From NCBI GenBank assembly GCA_947476285.1, contig CANJPU010000024.1, positions 1 through 64,000 of the forward strand: a stretch of 64,000 nt of DNA, read 5' to 3'. The notes under the pieces were generated by a model. It did not search any database. It worked only from the letters and a program-made list of their open reading frames with translations, and was not told the origin of the DNA. Source of the DNA: Comamonadaceae bacterium (GTDB taxonomy: Bacteria; Pseudomonadota; Gammaproteobacteria; Burkholderiales; Burkholderiaceae_C). Of this stretch, positions 1-8,356 are shown piece by piece. The position numbers and the translations under genes are program-made. The stretch's first letter is position 1. Each line of letters begins with the position of its first letter.

Positions 1-292
1 CGACGCCGCAGGCTAATGCCTGCAAGGAGGAGCAACGCCGCCAGCGGGCTTGCCAGACACCCACTCGAGTGCGTAGCGCTCTCACCCAACAGGTGAGGAA
101 CTTCAAAGCCGAAAAACTCAATGTCCACGGGCACTTCCTGCTGAAAACAAGCGGTCAACTGCCGTTTCTAGGATCATTGTAGTCAGGGTACAGTCTGCTG
201 GGCGCAAGATGGGATATTCCCGTTGAACAGGCGGCCGCTGCCGAATCGTTCAAAATGCTGTCTAGCCCAACCCGTGGACCCTGCATACGCCC
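1..292. other. Left edge, no supported gene
   Basis: No convincing gene is visible here. On the minus strand about 45 codons are open from just after a TAG near 170 to the window edge, and the last part reads as a hydrophobic stretch followed by arginines. It has no good start codon or ribosome site, so I do not call it. The region probably holds the promoter of the MFS gene that starts at 293. Confidence 0.5.
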
Positions 293-1480
293 ATGATCAA
301 CCGCCCCACCCAATACCTGCTGAACATCGGCCATGCGATAGACCACATGTTCCTGCTGATCTTCGCCACTGCGGTGACCAGCATCGCCACCGAGTTCGGC
401 ATTGGGCGCTGGGAAGACCTCATGCCCTACAGCGTGCCGGTTTTCCTTTTCTTCGGGCTCGGCTCGATTCCGGCTGGCCGGCTGGGCGATCACTGGGGGC
501 GCAGGCCCATGATGATCGTCTTCTTCTTTGGCATGGGCGCCGCGGCATTCCTGGTCAGCGCAGCCACGTCGCCCACCATGATGGCGGTGGCCTTGGCGGT
601 TCTGGGTACGTTTGCCTCCATCTATCACCCGGTTGGCATTCCGATGCTTGTGCAGGGTGCGTTGCGGCCCGGCTGGGCGATCGGCGTCAATGGCCTGGTG
701 GGCAACCTGGGCGTGGCAGCGGCTGCGGTCGCCACCGGCTTTCTGGTCAAGTACTTCGGATGGCGCATGGCCTTTGTGGTGCCGGGGATCGTCAGCATGG
801 TCTGTGGTGTGTTGTTCGCCATGTATGCAAGCAAGGAGGTCGCCGCGCCCGCCAAGAAGCGCGCGGCCAGCGCTGCGCCACCGCTCGGGGCCATTGCAAG
901 GCTGCTGTTGATCATGACTCTGGCCGCTACCACCAGCAGCTTGCTGTTCAATTTTTCAACCACATCCAATTACGAGATGCTGGCTGACCGCTTCCAGGCA
1001 ATCACCACCGACCCGGCGCAGATCGGCATGATGCTGGGCATGGTGTACGCAGTCGCCTCGCTGACACAACTGGTGGTGGGCAACCTGATCGACAAGCACT
1101 CGCTGCGCACGATCTACATGAGCGTCATCGGGTTGCAGGTCATCGTCCTGATGCTGGCCGCCACCATGCATGGGTGGATGTTCTATGCGCTTCAGTTGCT
1201 CATCATGGTGACGATCTTCGGCGCCGTGCCTTTCACCGATGCCATGATGGTTCGCTTTGTCGACGACTCGATGCGTTCGCGCGTGTCGGGCGTTCGGCTG
1301 GCCGTCTCGCTGGCGGCGAGTTCGCTGGCGGTGTGGTTGGTCGGGCCGCTGGTCAAGCAGGCGGGGTTCTCCTTCCTGCTGTGGGTGATGGCCGGGATCT
1401 CTGTTGTCACTTTGCTTATCGTGAGCCGATTGCCCGGGCCAGGGCATCAGCTCGGCGGCGGCATAGGCAGTCGGGCCTGA
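293..1480 (+). CDS. MFS transporter
   Basis: A 395-residue inner-membrane transporter of the major facilitator superfamily. About twelve hydrophobic segments span the whole length, and the loop after the second contains GRLGDHWGRRP, the classic MFS motif A. Size and layout match single-domain proton-coupled drug or metabolite carriers, with some likeness to the fosmidomycin-resistance (Fsr) group. The substrate cannot be read from sequence. It lies 200 bp upstream of a sigma54 activator on the same strand, so it may move a substrate or product of the catabolic region that follows. The ATG at 293 has no strong ribosome site; an internal start is possible. Confidence 0.85.
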   Translation: MINRPTQYLLNIGHAIDHMFLLIFATAVTSIATEFGIGRWEDLMPYSVPVFLFFGLGSIPAGRLGDHWGRRPMMIVFFFGMGAAAFLVSAATSPTMMAVALAVLGTFASIYHPVGIPMLVQGALRPGWAIGVNGLVGNLGVAAAAVATGFLVKYFGWRMAFVVPGIVSMVCGVLFAMYASKEVAAPAKKRAASAAPPLGAIARLLLIMTLAATTSSLLFNFSTTSNYEMLADRFQAITTDPAQIGMMLGMVYAVASLTQLVVGNLIDKHSLRTIYMSVIGLQVIVLMLAATMHGWMFYALQLLIMVTIFGAVPFTDAMMVRFVDDSMRSRVSGVRLAVSLAASSLAVWLVGPLVKQAGFSFLLWVMAGISVVTLLIVSRLPGPGHQLGGGIGSRA

Positions 1481-1513
1481 AGGCTGATTGCCGCCAGCGC
1501 ATAAGCAATTAGG

Positions 1514-1632
1514 CATCACCTTGATGTCTCCAGCGCCTATTTGGCCGCTGCCTAGGTGATGTCCCCATCACCTTGCCTGCCATCAGGCTATATAAGAAAC
1601 ACTCAAGGTGGTGACAGTCGGGTGATCAGGTA
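1514..1632. promoter_or_regulatory. Cluster of AGGTGATG palindromes before the activator gene
   Basis: The gap upstream of the sigma54 activator holds a perfect inverted repeat AGGTGATG (1554-1561), TCCC, CATCACCT (1566-1573), a second palindrome CATCA-CCT-TGATG (1514-1526), and related half-sites AAGGTGGTGA (1605-1614) and GGTGATCAGGT (1621-1631). Repeated dyads next to a regulator gene are typical of autoregulatory operators. The central hairpin could also act as a weak terminator for the MFS gene, but no T-run follows. Confidence 0.45.
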
Positions 1633-1677
1633 AACAGTTTGCCTGGGTGCCCACCCATCAGTCCGGAGATTCTTGCC

Positions 1678-3099
1678 ATGCCCTGCAGCTCAGCAGTCAT
1701 CGATCATCTCATTGGCGGTACCGGCGCGATGTCCGCGCTCGACATCCTGGGCGCAGCGCACGACGGCGTGGTGGTCATCGATGCGAGCGGCACCATCGTC
1801 TATGTCAATGAGGCCTACAGCACCTTGATGAAGGTGCCTGCAGTGAAGGCACTGGGTGCCAAGATGGAAGTCATCACGCCCAATGCCAGAACGCTGGCCG
1901 TGCTCAAGACGCACTTGCCTATTCGCGCCGAGGCGCATTTCTCGGAAGAGCTCGGCTTTGACGTAGTGCTCACCGCCAGCCCCATCTTCAAGAATGGTGA
2001 GTTCATCGGCGTGGTCACCGTGTTTCGCGGCTCGCAGGATCTCCTGGAGCTCTATGCCGGCTACCGGCGCGCGCGTGGCCTGGCCGACTACTACCGCGAG
2101 TGCCTGGAGGGAAGTTCGCACCGCATCGAAGGTTTTGATGCGGTGGTGGGGCAGAACCGAGGCCTGCGTCATGTGGTGCAGATGGCCAGCCGCGTGGCCA
2201 TCACCGACGCGGCCATTCTCATCACCGGCGAGAACGGTGTGGGCAAGGACGTGCTCGCCCATGCCATCCACGGCGCGAGCGCGCGGGCTTCCAAGGCTTT
2301 TATCGCGGTCAATTGCGCTGCCATTCCCGATGCCCTGCTTGAGAGCGAGCTGTTCGGCTACGAACATGGCTCGTTCACTGGTGCGTCCAAGGGCGGCCGG
2401 CTCGGGAAATTCGAGCTCGCCAATGGCGGCACCATCTTTCTCGATGAAGTCGGTGACATGAGCAGTTCCATGCAAGCCAAGCTGCTTCGGGTGCTGCAGG
2501 ACGGAACCATCGAGCGGGTCGGCGCCAGCCAAACCAACGCAGTGGACGTGCGCATCATCGCCGCCACCAACCGCGACCTGCACAAGATGGTCGAGAGCGG
2601 CCAGTTCCGCCAGGATCTGTACTACCGGCTCAATGTATTTCCCATCCTGCTGCCGCCGCTGCGCGACCGCAAGGACGACATTCCATTTCTGGCCATGCAC
2701 TTGCTCCAGCAGATCGCCTCGCGTTATGGACGCAGGGCCATGAGTCTGGCACCGGAGTCGATAGAGGAGCTGCAGCGCCACGATTGGCCAGGCAACATTC
2801 GTGAGCTGCGCAACGCCATTGAGCGTGCGGTCATTCTGTGCTCGTCAGATGTGCTCCTGCCCGAGAATTTCGGCCTGCCCACCACCGAAGGTGAGCCAGA
2901 GCCCGTGGCGTCGGCAGTGGGCGGCTTGAAGGCTGATGTCAGGCGCACCGAGCGCCGCGCCTACGAGGAGGCACTGTCGCATGCGCGTGGCAACAAATCA
3001 TTGGCGATGCTGCGCCTGGGCGTGAGCCGGCGCACCTTCTACAAACGGCTGAAGGAATTCGGCATGATCTCGCGCAGTGAGGAATCGCTGCGCCATTGA
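1678..3099 (+). CDS. Sigma54-dependent transcriptional activator (PAS, AAA+, Fis)
   Basis: A 473-residue bacterial enhancer-binding protein that should remodel sigma54 RNA polymerase with ATP. A PAS-like sensor fills about residues 18-120. The AAA+ domain has Walker A GENGVGKD at 184-191, a sigma54-contact loop GSFTGA at 231-236 (consensus GAFTGA, Ala changed to Ser) and Walker B with Asp256-Glu257. A Fis-type helix-turn-helix ends the protein (RLGVSRRTFYKRLKEFG). I chose ATG 1678, with GGAG at 1664-1667, over an in-frame TTG at 1639. Two -24/-12 promoter matches lie downstream at 3599 and 13538, so the catabolic genes are its likely targets. The PAS domain may bind a pathway intermediate. 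Confidence 0.93.
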   Translation: MPCSSAVIDHLIGGTGAMSALDILGAAHDGVVVIDASGTIVYVNEAYSTLMKVPAVKALGAKMEVITPNARTLAVLKTHLPIRAEAHFSEELGFDVVLTASPIFKNGEFIGVVTVFRGSQDLLELYAGYRRARGLADYYRECLEGSSHRIEGFDAVVGQNRGLRHVVQMASRVAITDAAILITGENGVGKDVLAHAIHGASARASKAFIAVNCAAIPDALLESELFGYEHGSFTGASKGGRLGKFELANGGTIFLDEVGDMSSSMQAKLLRVLQDGTIERVGASQTNAVDVRIIAATNRDLHKMVESGQFRQDLYYRLNVFPILLPPLRDRKDDIPFLAMHLLQQIASRYGRRAMSLAPESIEELQRHDWPGNIRELRNAIERAVILCSSDVLLPENFGLPTTEGEPEPVASAVGGLKADVRRTERRAYEEALSHARGNKSLAMLRLGVSRRTFYKRLKEFGMISRSEESLRH

Positions 3100-3216
3100 A
3101 CGCAGCCTGGCCGCTCTGTCCTGCATCTGCAATGGGCCAGCATCGGACAGGCTGCCCGTTACCGTTCGCCCGCGCCGACAATGCGGGCTGCCTGGTCTGC
3201 AGGGTGCTCATGTTTG

Positions 3217-3336
3217 TCACCGCGCCGGCGCGGCATCGAGGACCATCAGCGCATCGACCACCCGCAGGCCATCGGTGGCGCGGTCGATCACGATCAGCGG
3301 GTTGATGTCGACCTCGCGAATCAAGTTAGCCCGCAT
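3217..3336 (-). pseudogene. Remnant: C-terminal tail of an ADP-forming acyl-CoA synthetase
   Basis: Read on the minus strand, 39 codons end in TGA and contain IREVDINPLIV followed by VVDALMVL. This matches the conserved end of the ATP-grasp domain of ADP-forming acetyl/acyl-CoA synthetases (E-[IV]-D-[IL]-NP-L, then an ALDALVVL-like strand). An in-frame stop lies just upstream, and no other part of such an enzyme is visible nearby, so the rest of the gene has been lost. The identification is by motif only. It suggests a former acyl-CoA synthetase gene was deleted between the activator and the present operon. Confidence 0.6.
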
Positions 3337-3460
3337 ATTTCATCAGGGACGTGGGATGGCTGCGGCCGGGTTCGCGGGCGATCTGTCAAGGCTTTGAGCA
3401 AACGATGTGCCCGCTGCAAATGCGCAAGCCGTGCAAGGGAAGGGGCACAAGAGGGCGGCT

Positions 3461-3470
3461 TGTCCGGACA
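3461..3470. promoter_or_regulatory. Palindrome TGTCCGGACA, possible upstream activator site
   Basis: A perfect 10-bp palindrome lies about 130 bp upstream of the sigma54-type promoter at 3599-3614, a usual distance for enhancer sites of sigma54 activators. Half-site matches CTGTCC (3116-3121) and GGACAG (3145-3150) also occur just after the activator gene, where they could instead form a long-loop hairpin. The rest of the 3100-3702 gap holds the synthetase remnant and no other gene that I can support. Confidence 0.35.
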
Positions 3471-3598
3471 GGATGGATACAGTTCCAGTTTCCTTTGTAG
3501 ACACATGCGCGCTCGTTGTATCGTTGGCAATCGGGACCGGGGCTCGGGTTCATGGCGCACATGGCGGCAAACCACCCGCGTGAGTTGCCTGAGCGCGT

Positions 3599-3614
3599 CG
3601 GCATGGTTGTTGCT
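3599..3614 (+). promoter_or_regulatory. Sigma54-type (-24/-12) promoter
   Basis: CGGCATG, four bases, TTGCT matches the sigma54 consensus TGGCACG-N4-TTGCW with the invariant GG and GC in correct spacing. Transcription would begin near 3625, leaving a leader of about 78 bases before the gene at 3703. The adjacent activator gene supports the call. No competing strong sigma70 promoter is obvious. Confidence 0.6.
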
Positions 3615-3702
3615 CAAAAGAGCTATGCGGTGCACCCGAGTACCGGGCCGTGGCCTTTTTCGACTTGAAACATTTATAGACTGACACCTGCGAGGATTTT
3701 CG

Positions 3703-4815
3703 ATGCGCACACCCGTGATGGATATGTTTGGCCTGGACTCGCCAATTTTTGGCTTTTCGCACTGCCGCGATGTGGTGGCGGCAATCTCGCGCTGCGGCGG
3801 CATGGGCACCCTTGGCACTTCGCACTTCACCGCCGATCAGCTCGAACGCGAGCTGTCTTGGATCGACACGCATTCCGACGGCAGGCCCTATGGTGTGGAT
3901 GTGCTGTTCCCCTACGGGTCACCCAAGGAATACGAGAACCTGACGCCGGCCTCCCTGGAAAAACTCCTGCCGCAGGAACACCGCGACTTTGTGAAGAATT
4001 TTCTGGACAAGTACAAGGTGCCGCAGTTTCCAGAAGAGCAGCGCCAGCAGATTCTCAACGAATACATGAGCGATCTGACACGCACCCACCGCGAGGCCGA
4101 GCGCCGCCTGGAGGTTGTGTACCGCCATCCGCAAGCCAAACTGATCGTCAGCGCGCTGGGGCCGCCACCGCGGCATGTGATCGACAAGAGCCATGAGCTG
4201 GGCCGCAAGGTGGCTGGCCTGGTGGGTCACCCCAAGCATGCGAAGCGCCAGGTCGATCTGGGCATTGACGTCATCGTGGCGCAAGGCTGGGAAGCTGCCG
4301 GCCACACCGGCGAAATCTCCACCATGGTGTTGGTGCCTCAGGTGGTGGACATCGCCGGCTCAGTGCCCGTGCTGGCGGCAGGCGGCATTGCGACAGGCAG
4401 GCAGATGGCAGCGGGCCTGGCGCTGGGCGCGCAAGGTGTGTGGTGCGGCACCATCTGGCTCACCACCGTTGAGAGCGAAGTGCTGCCCGAGATCAAGAAG
4501 AAGCTTTTCGAGGCCACTTCCAGCGACACGCTGCGCTCGCGCTACGGCACCGGTAAGCCAGCGCGGCGTATCTCGTCGCCCTGGGTGCTGGCCTGGGAGC
4601 AACCCGATGCGCCCAAGCCCCTGCCCATGCCCTTGCAGTCCATGCTGACCAATGAGCCCGATGAACGCATCAAGAAGTTCCGGGTGGCCGAGCTCATGAC
4701 CTACGCTGCAGGCCAATGCGTCGGGCAGCTTCATGAAGAGACCACGGTCAAGCAGGTCATGCAGGATCTGCTGACCGAGTTTGCTGACGCCCGCGAGCGT
4801 CTGAATCAGGAATGA
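3703..4815 (+). CDS. Nitronate monooxygenase family FMN protein
   Basis: A 370-residue protein of the 2-nitropropane dioxygenase / nitronate monooxygenase TIM-barrel family. It shows the family signature GWEAAGHTGE at about 195-204, which contains the active-site His201, and a phosphate-binding stretch LAAGGIATG near 225-233 that should hold FMN. True nitronate substrates are not implied: relatives such as IpdC of steroid degradation act on CoA-bound ring intermediates, and that role fits the surrounding acyl-CoA genes better. It is the first gene after the sigma54 promoter and overlaps the acyl-CoA ligase gene by four bases, so the two are probably cotranslated. Confidence 0.85.
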   Translation: MRTPVMDMFGLDSPIFGFSHCRDVVAAISRCGGMGTLGTSHFTADQLERELSWIDTHSDGRPYGVDVLFPYGSPKEYENLTPASLEKLLPQEHRDFVKNFLDKYKVPQFPEEQRQQILNEYMSDLTRTHREAERRLEVVYRHPQAKLIVSALGPPPRHVIDKSHELGRKVAGLVGHPKHAKRQVDLGIDVIVAQGWEAAGHTGEISTMVLVPQVVDIAGSVPVLAAGGIATGRQMAAGLALGAQGVWCGTIWLTTVESEVLPEIKKKLFEATSSDTLRSRYGTGKPARRISSPWVLAWEQPDAPKPLPMPLQSMLTNEPDERIKKFRVAELMTYAAGQCVGQLHEETTVKQVMQDLLTEFADARERLNQE

Positions 4816-6482
4816 CGCGCAAGCCAATGCAATACAACTCAGAGTTTTCGCTTCACGATCTCACGCTGCGCACGGTGCTGGCCAGCAGGGCGAAGCAGCA
4901 CGGGAGCAAGATCTACCTGACCTTCGCGCCCGATGGCAGAACCTTCACCTATTCGGACATGGACACGCTGTCCAACCGCATCGCCAATGGCCTGCTCGCC
5001 CACGGCATCGGCAAGGGTGCGCATGTGTCGATGCTCATGGAGAACTGCCCTGAGTTTCTGCTGCTGTTGTTTGGCATCGGCAAGATCGGCGCCGTGGCCA
5101 ACCCGGTCAATGCGGCCGCGCGCGGCGAGTTTCTGCGCTACTTTCTTGAGTTTTCAGACGCCAGTGTGCTGGTGATGGATCTGGACTCGCTGGACCTGTT
5201 CCGGCAGGTGGCCGCGGGTTTGCCCGCCTTCACCCATGTGGTGATCCTGGGCAATGGCAAGCCCGTGCCCGAGCGCATTGACGAGAACCCGAACATCACC
5301 GTCATTGACTACGACAGCCTGCTGGGCGCGTCAAGCGCGGCGGTGGATATTCCGCTCGCGTATTCCGATCTGCTTTTGCTGCCCTACACCTCGGGCACCA
5401 CTGGCCCTTCCAAGCTGAGCCTGTATCCGCATGCGCACAGCCTGCTCTATGGCTTGAGCAATACGCTCGAATTCGGTTACCGAGAAGACGACGTGGCCTA
5501 TGCATGCTTGCCGCTCTATCACACCAGCGCGCTGCTGGGCGTGTCGCTGGCGGCGATGTGGGCCCATGCCAGCGTGGTTCTGACCCGGCATTTTTCAGCC
5601 AGCCGCTTCTGGAGCGACTGCCGCGATCACGGCATCACCTTGGTCAACGCGCTGGGGGCGATGGCCGATTTTCTCTGGAGCCAACCACGATCGCCAGCCG
5701 ACCGCGATCACAAGGTGCGCTTGTGCCGCTTGTCTCCCATGCCGCGTTATGCCAGGGAATTCGAGGAGCGCTTTGGCCTGACCATCGTCAGCGCCTACGG
5801 TGCATCCGACTTCTCGCAGATCACGTCCTTCACCGCCGACTGCCCACGCTCCAAGATGGGATCGACCGGCCGGGCGAGGTCGGGCATCCAGATACGCATT
5901 GCCGATGAGGACGATCAGGAATTGCCGCAAGGCGAAACGGGCGAGATCCTGGTGCGAAGCGACAATGTCTGGAACACCTCGATGGGCTACTACAAGATGC
6001 CCGAGGCCACGGTGGCCTCCATGCGCAACATGTGGTTTCACACCGGCGACCGCGGCTACCTGGACGCGGACGGGTTTCTCTACTTTGTCAACCGCAAGAA
6101 GGACGCCATCCGGCGTCGCGGCGAGAACATCTCATCGGCTGAGGTCGAGCGGCTGATCGCCCGCCATCCGGCAGTGCAGGAAGCGGCGGTGTTCCCGGTG
6201 CAGGCCCAAACCAGCGAAGATGAAGTCGCTGCCACGGTGGTGCTCAAGCAGGGCCATGGCGCCACCGAGCTGGAGCTGATTGAGTTCTGCGTCAAGGAGA
6301 TGCCCTACTACATGGTGCCTCGCTACATGCAGGTGGCTGCCGATCTTCCGCGCACGCTGAGCTTTCGGGTGCAGAAGTTCAAACTCATGGAGGAGGCCAG
6401 GCGCAATCCCGATGCCTGGTTCGATCGCGAGAAGGCCGGCATCGTGCTCAAGCGAGCGCGCGGCGCGGGCCACTCAAGCTAG
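4812..6482 (+). CDS. AMP-forming acyl-CoA synthetase
   Basis: A 556-residue member of the ANL adenylating superfamily that should convert a carboxylic acid, ATP and CoA to acyl-CoA. The P-loop TSGTTGPSK is at residues 193-201, YGASD near 331, and the hinge and C-terminal region (GDRGYLDADGF, then NRKKDAIRRRGENIS) around 416-445. Length and order resemble carnitine/crotonobetaine-CoA ligases, but substrate choice cannot be deduced. The ATG overlaps the stop of the flavoprotein gene (ATGA). It is likely the entry step of the CoA-dependent route encoded downstream. Confidence 0.92.
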   Translation: MTRKPMQYNSEFSLHDLTLRTVLASRAKQHGSKIYLTFAPDGRTFTYSDMDTLSNRIANGLLAHGIGKGAHVSMLMENCPEFLLLLFGIGKIGAVANPVNAAARGEFLRYFLEFSDASVLVMDLDSLDLFRQVAAGLPAFTHVVILGNGKPVPERIDENPNITVIDYDSLLGASSAAVDIPLAYSDLLLLPYTSGTTGPSKLSLYPHAHSLLYGLSNTLEFGYREDDVAYACLPLYHTSALLGVSLAAMWAHASVVLTRHFSASRFWSDCRDHGITLVNALGAMADFLWSQPRSPADRDHKVRLCRLSPMPRYAREFEERFGLTIVSAYGASDFSQITSFTADCPRSKMGSTGRARSGIQIRIADEDDQELPQGETGEILVRSDNVWNTSMGYYKMPEATVASMRNMWFHTGDRGYLDADGFLYFVNRKKDAIRRRGENISSAEVERLIARHPAVQEAAVFPVQAQTSEDEVAATVVLKQGHGATELELIEFCVKEMPYYMVPRYMQVAADLPRTLSFRVQKFKLMEEARRNPDAWFDREKAGIVLKRARGAGHSS

Positions 6483-6500
6483 GTTCAAGGAGTTGATGCG

Positions 6501-7271
6501 ATGGATGATGTGATGGAAGTTGGTGTGGAGTTGACAGGGCACGTTGCGGTCATTGAATTGCGGCGCCCGCCCCATAACTTCGTGGACATGCCGCTGGTGC
6601 GGCAAGTGGCCGACGCACTGGAGGCGCTGGACCGCGACCCGCAATGCCGCGCGGTGGTGCTGGCCGCTCAGGGCAAGTCATTTTGCGCGGGCGGCAACTT
6701 CGCCCGCTATGCGGGTGAGTTCACGCAAGGCAAGGTAGCAACCGTCTATGAGGAATCCATACGTCTGTTTCGCACACGCAAGCCCATCGTTGCGGCAGTG
6801 CACGGTGCTGCCATCGGCGGCGGGCTGGGGCTTGCCTTGTCTGCGGATTTTCGGGTGACGTGTCCGCAGGCTCGATTTGCCGCGAACTTCGTGCGCCTGG
6901 GCTTGAATCCGGGCTTCGGCTTGGCGATCACTTTGCCCGACCTGATAGGCCGCAACCGGGCCGAGCTCTTGATCTACACCGGCCGACGCATTGGCGGGCA
7001 AGAGGCGCTGGACATCGGCCTTGCCAATGTGCTTGTGCCGCAGGAAGAGGTGCGCACAGCGGCAATCGCGCTGGCCCAGGAGATTGCGCAGGGCGCGCCA
7101 CTGGCGGTGGAGTCGGCCCGCGCCACGCTGCGCGCCGGTCTGGCCGATCGCCTGCAGGCCGCGGCCGCCGATGTGATGCAGGAGCAGCGTCGCTTGCGCG
7201 AGACTGAAGATTTCCTGGAAGGCGTGAAGGCCGGCACCGAGCGGCGCACGCCTAACTTCGTTGGGCGGTGA
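6501..7271 (+). CDS. Enoyl-CoA hydratase/isomerase family protein
   Basis: A 256-residue crotonase-fold protein. The first oxyanion-hole segment FCAGGN is at 61-66, followed by the second, GAAIGGGLGLALSADFR, at about 103-119. Crotonases hydrate, isomerise or hydrolyse CoA thioesters; here the region that normally gives the catalytic glutamates reads LNPGFGLAITLPDLIG and lacks the standard Glu, so the reaction may differ from simple hydration. A clear AAGGAG precedes the ATG. It sits 18 bases after the acyl-CoA ligase, the first of three such paralogues in the region. Confidence 0.9.
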   Translation: MDDVMEVGVELTGHVAVIELRRPPHNFVDMPLVRQVADALEALDRDPQCRAVVLAAQGKSFCAGGNFARYAGEFTQGKVATVYEESIRLFRTRKPIVAAVHGAAIGGGLGLALSADFRVTCPQARFAANFVRLGLNPGFGLAITLPDLIGRNRAELLIYTGRRIGGQEALDIGLANVLVPQEEVRTAAIALAQEIAQGAPLAVESARATLRAGLADRLQAAAADVMQEQRRLRETEDFLEGVKAGTERRTPNFVGR

Positions 7272-7322
7272 GGGTGATGATCGGCGGCCATGCCCCTGTC
7301 AAGAATTAAAGGAGACATCGCC

Positions 7323-8321
7323 ATGAACCAGACAAGAAGACATTCGTTGATACGTGGTCTGCTGTGTGCGGCATGCAGCGTGATGCTGGCCGCCGCAGCC
7401 CTGCCGGTGCAGGCGCAGGACTATCCCAGCAAACCGATCACGCTGGTGGTTGCGGCCGCCGCTGGTGGCGGCACCGACTTTTTGGCGCGCACCCTGGCGC
7501 AGGACATGTCGCGCGAGCTTGGCACGCCAGTGGTGGTGGCCAACCGTGCGGGTGCTGCCGGCAACATCGGCACCGACGCGGTTGCCAAGGCCGCCAAGGA
7601 TGGTTACACCCTTCTCCTGACTGCCGGAGCGCCGCTCACCACCAACGTGGCTCTTTACGCCGGCTCACTGCCCTACGATCCGATCAAGGACCTGGCGCCG
7701 ATCAGTCTGCTGGCGGAAACGCCGGAGTTCATCTTGGTCAATCCGTCCTTCGCGGCGCAGACGCTGGATCAACTGGTGCGGATGATCCGCGCCGAGCCCG
7801 GCAAATACAGCTTTGCCTCGGGCGGCACGGGTACCGTGACGCATCTTGCAGGTGAGCTCATGAAGATCATGGGCAAGCTCGAACTTGTGCATGTGCCTTA
7901 TCGTGGCGAAGGGCCTGCCACCAATGAAGTGTTGGGCGGCCAGGTGCCGATGATGTTCGGTACCACCTCGTCATTGCCGCTGGTGCGCGCGGGCAAATTG
8001 CGCGCACTGGCGGTCACCACCGCGCAGCGCAGCCGCGTCGCGCCCGAGGTGCCCACATTCTCCGAGTCGGGCTTTCCTGGTTTTGATCTGGTGGGCTGGT
8101 ATGGGGTGCTGGCGCCAGCGGGCACGCCCGGGCCGATTCTCGAAAAGCTTCAGACAGTGATTGCGAAGATCGGCACCTCGCAGGCTTTCACCGAAAAGGT
8201 CTCCGGCCACGGCATGACGGCACTGGCCGGCTCGCCCGAGCAACTGGCCAACAAGATGAAGTCCGAGACCCTGATCATGTCGCAACTGGTCAAGGCGGCC
8301 GGGCTCAAGCCTGGTCCTTGA
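7323..8321 (+). CDS. Bug/TctC-family periplasmic solute-binding receptor (tandem copy 1)
   Basis: A 332-residue extracytoplasmic receptor of the tripartite tricarboxylate transporter type. An N-terminal signal peptide ends near VQAQ, followed by the family opening DYPSKPITLVV and the GGGTDFLAR segment that helps form the ligand carboxylate site. The ATG at 7323 is chosen because AAAGGAG lies seven bases before it. No TctA or TctB permease gene is present, as is common for the large Bug families of Burkholderiales, where receptors may act as sensors or share a permease. The next gene is a close paralogue. Confidence 0.92.
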   Translation: MNQTRRHSLIRGLLCAACSVMLAAAALPVQAQDYPSKPITLVVAAAAGGGTDFLARTLAQDMSRELGTPVVVANRAGAAGNIGTDAVAKAAKDGYTLLLTAGAPLTTNVALYAGSLPYDPIKDLAPISLLAETPEFILVNPSFAAQTLDQLVRMIRAEPGKYSFASGGTGTVTHLAGELMKIMGKLELVHVPYRGEGPATNEVLGGQVPMMFGTTSSLPLVRAGKLRALAVTTAQRSRVAPEVPTFSESGFPGFDLVGWYGVLAPAGTPGPILEKLQTVIAKIGTSQAFTEKVSGHGMTALAGSPEQLANKMKSETLIMSQLVKAAGLKPGP

Positions 8322-8356
8322 ATCAGACCATCAAAGCAAATGCAAAGGAGACACAG

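Noticed and set aside
1-170. Minus-strand hydrophobic stretch followed by arginines, reminiscent of a protein-sorting (PEP-CTERM-like) tail
   Set aside because: The frame is only about 45 codons long within the window, has no start codon with a ribosome site, and lacks a real PEP motif.
1690-2781. A 363-codon minus-strand frame within the sigma54 activator gene
   Set aside because: Shadow of an unambiguous gene; no start signal and no domain.
3116-3150. CTGTCC...GGACAG inverted repeat as a terminator of the activator gene
   Set aside because: The loop is over 20 bases and no T-run follows; listed only as a possible half-site pair.
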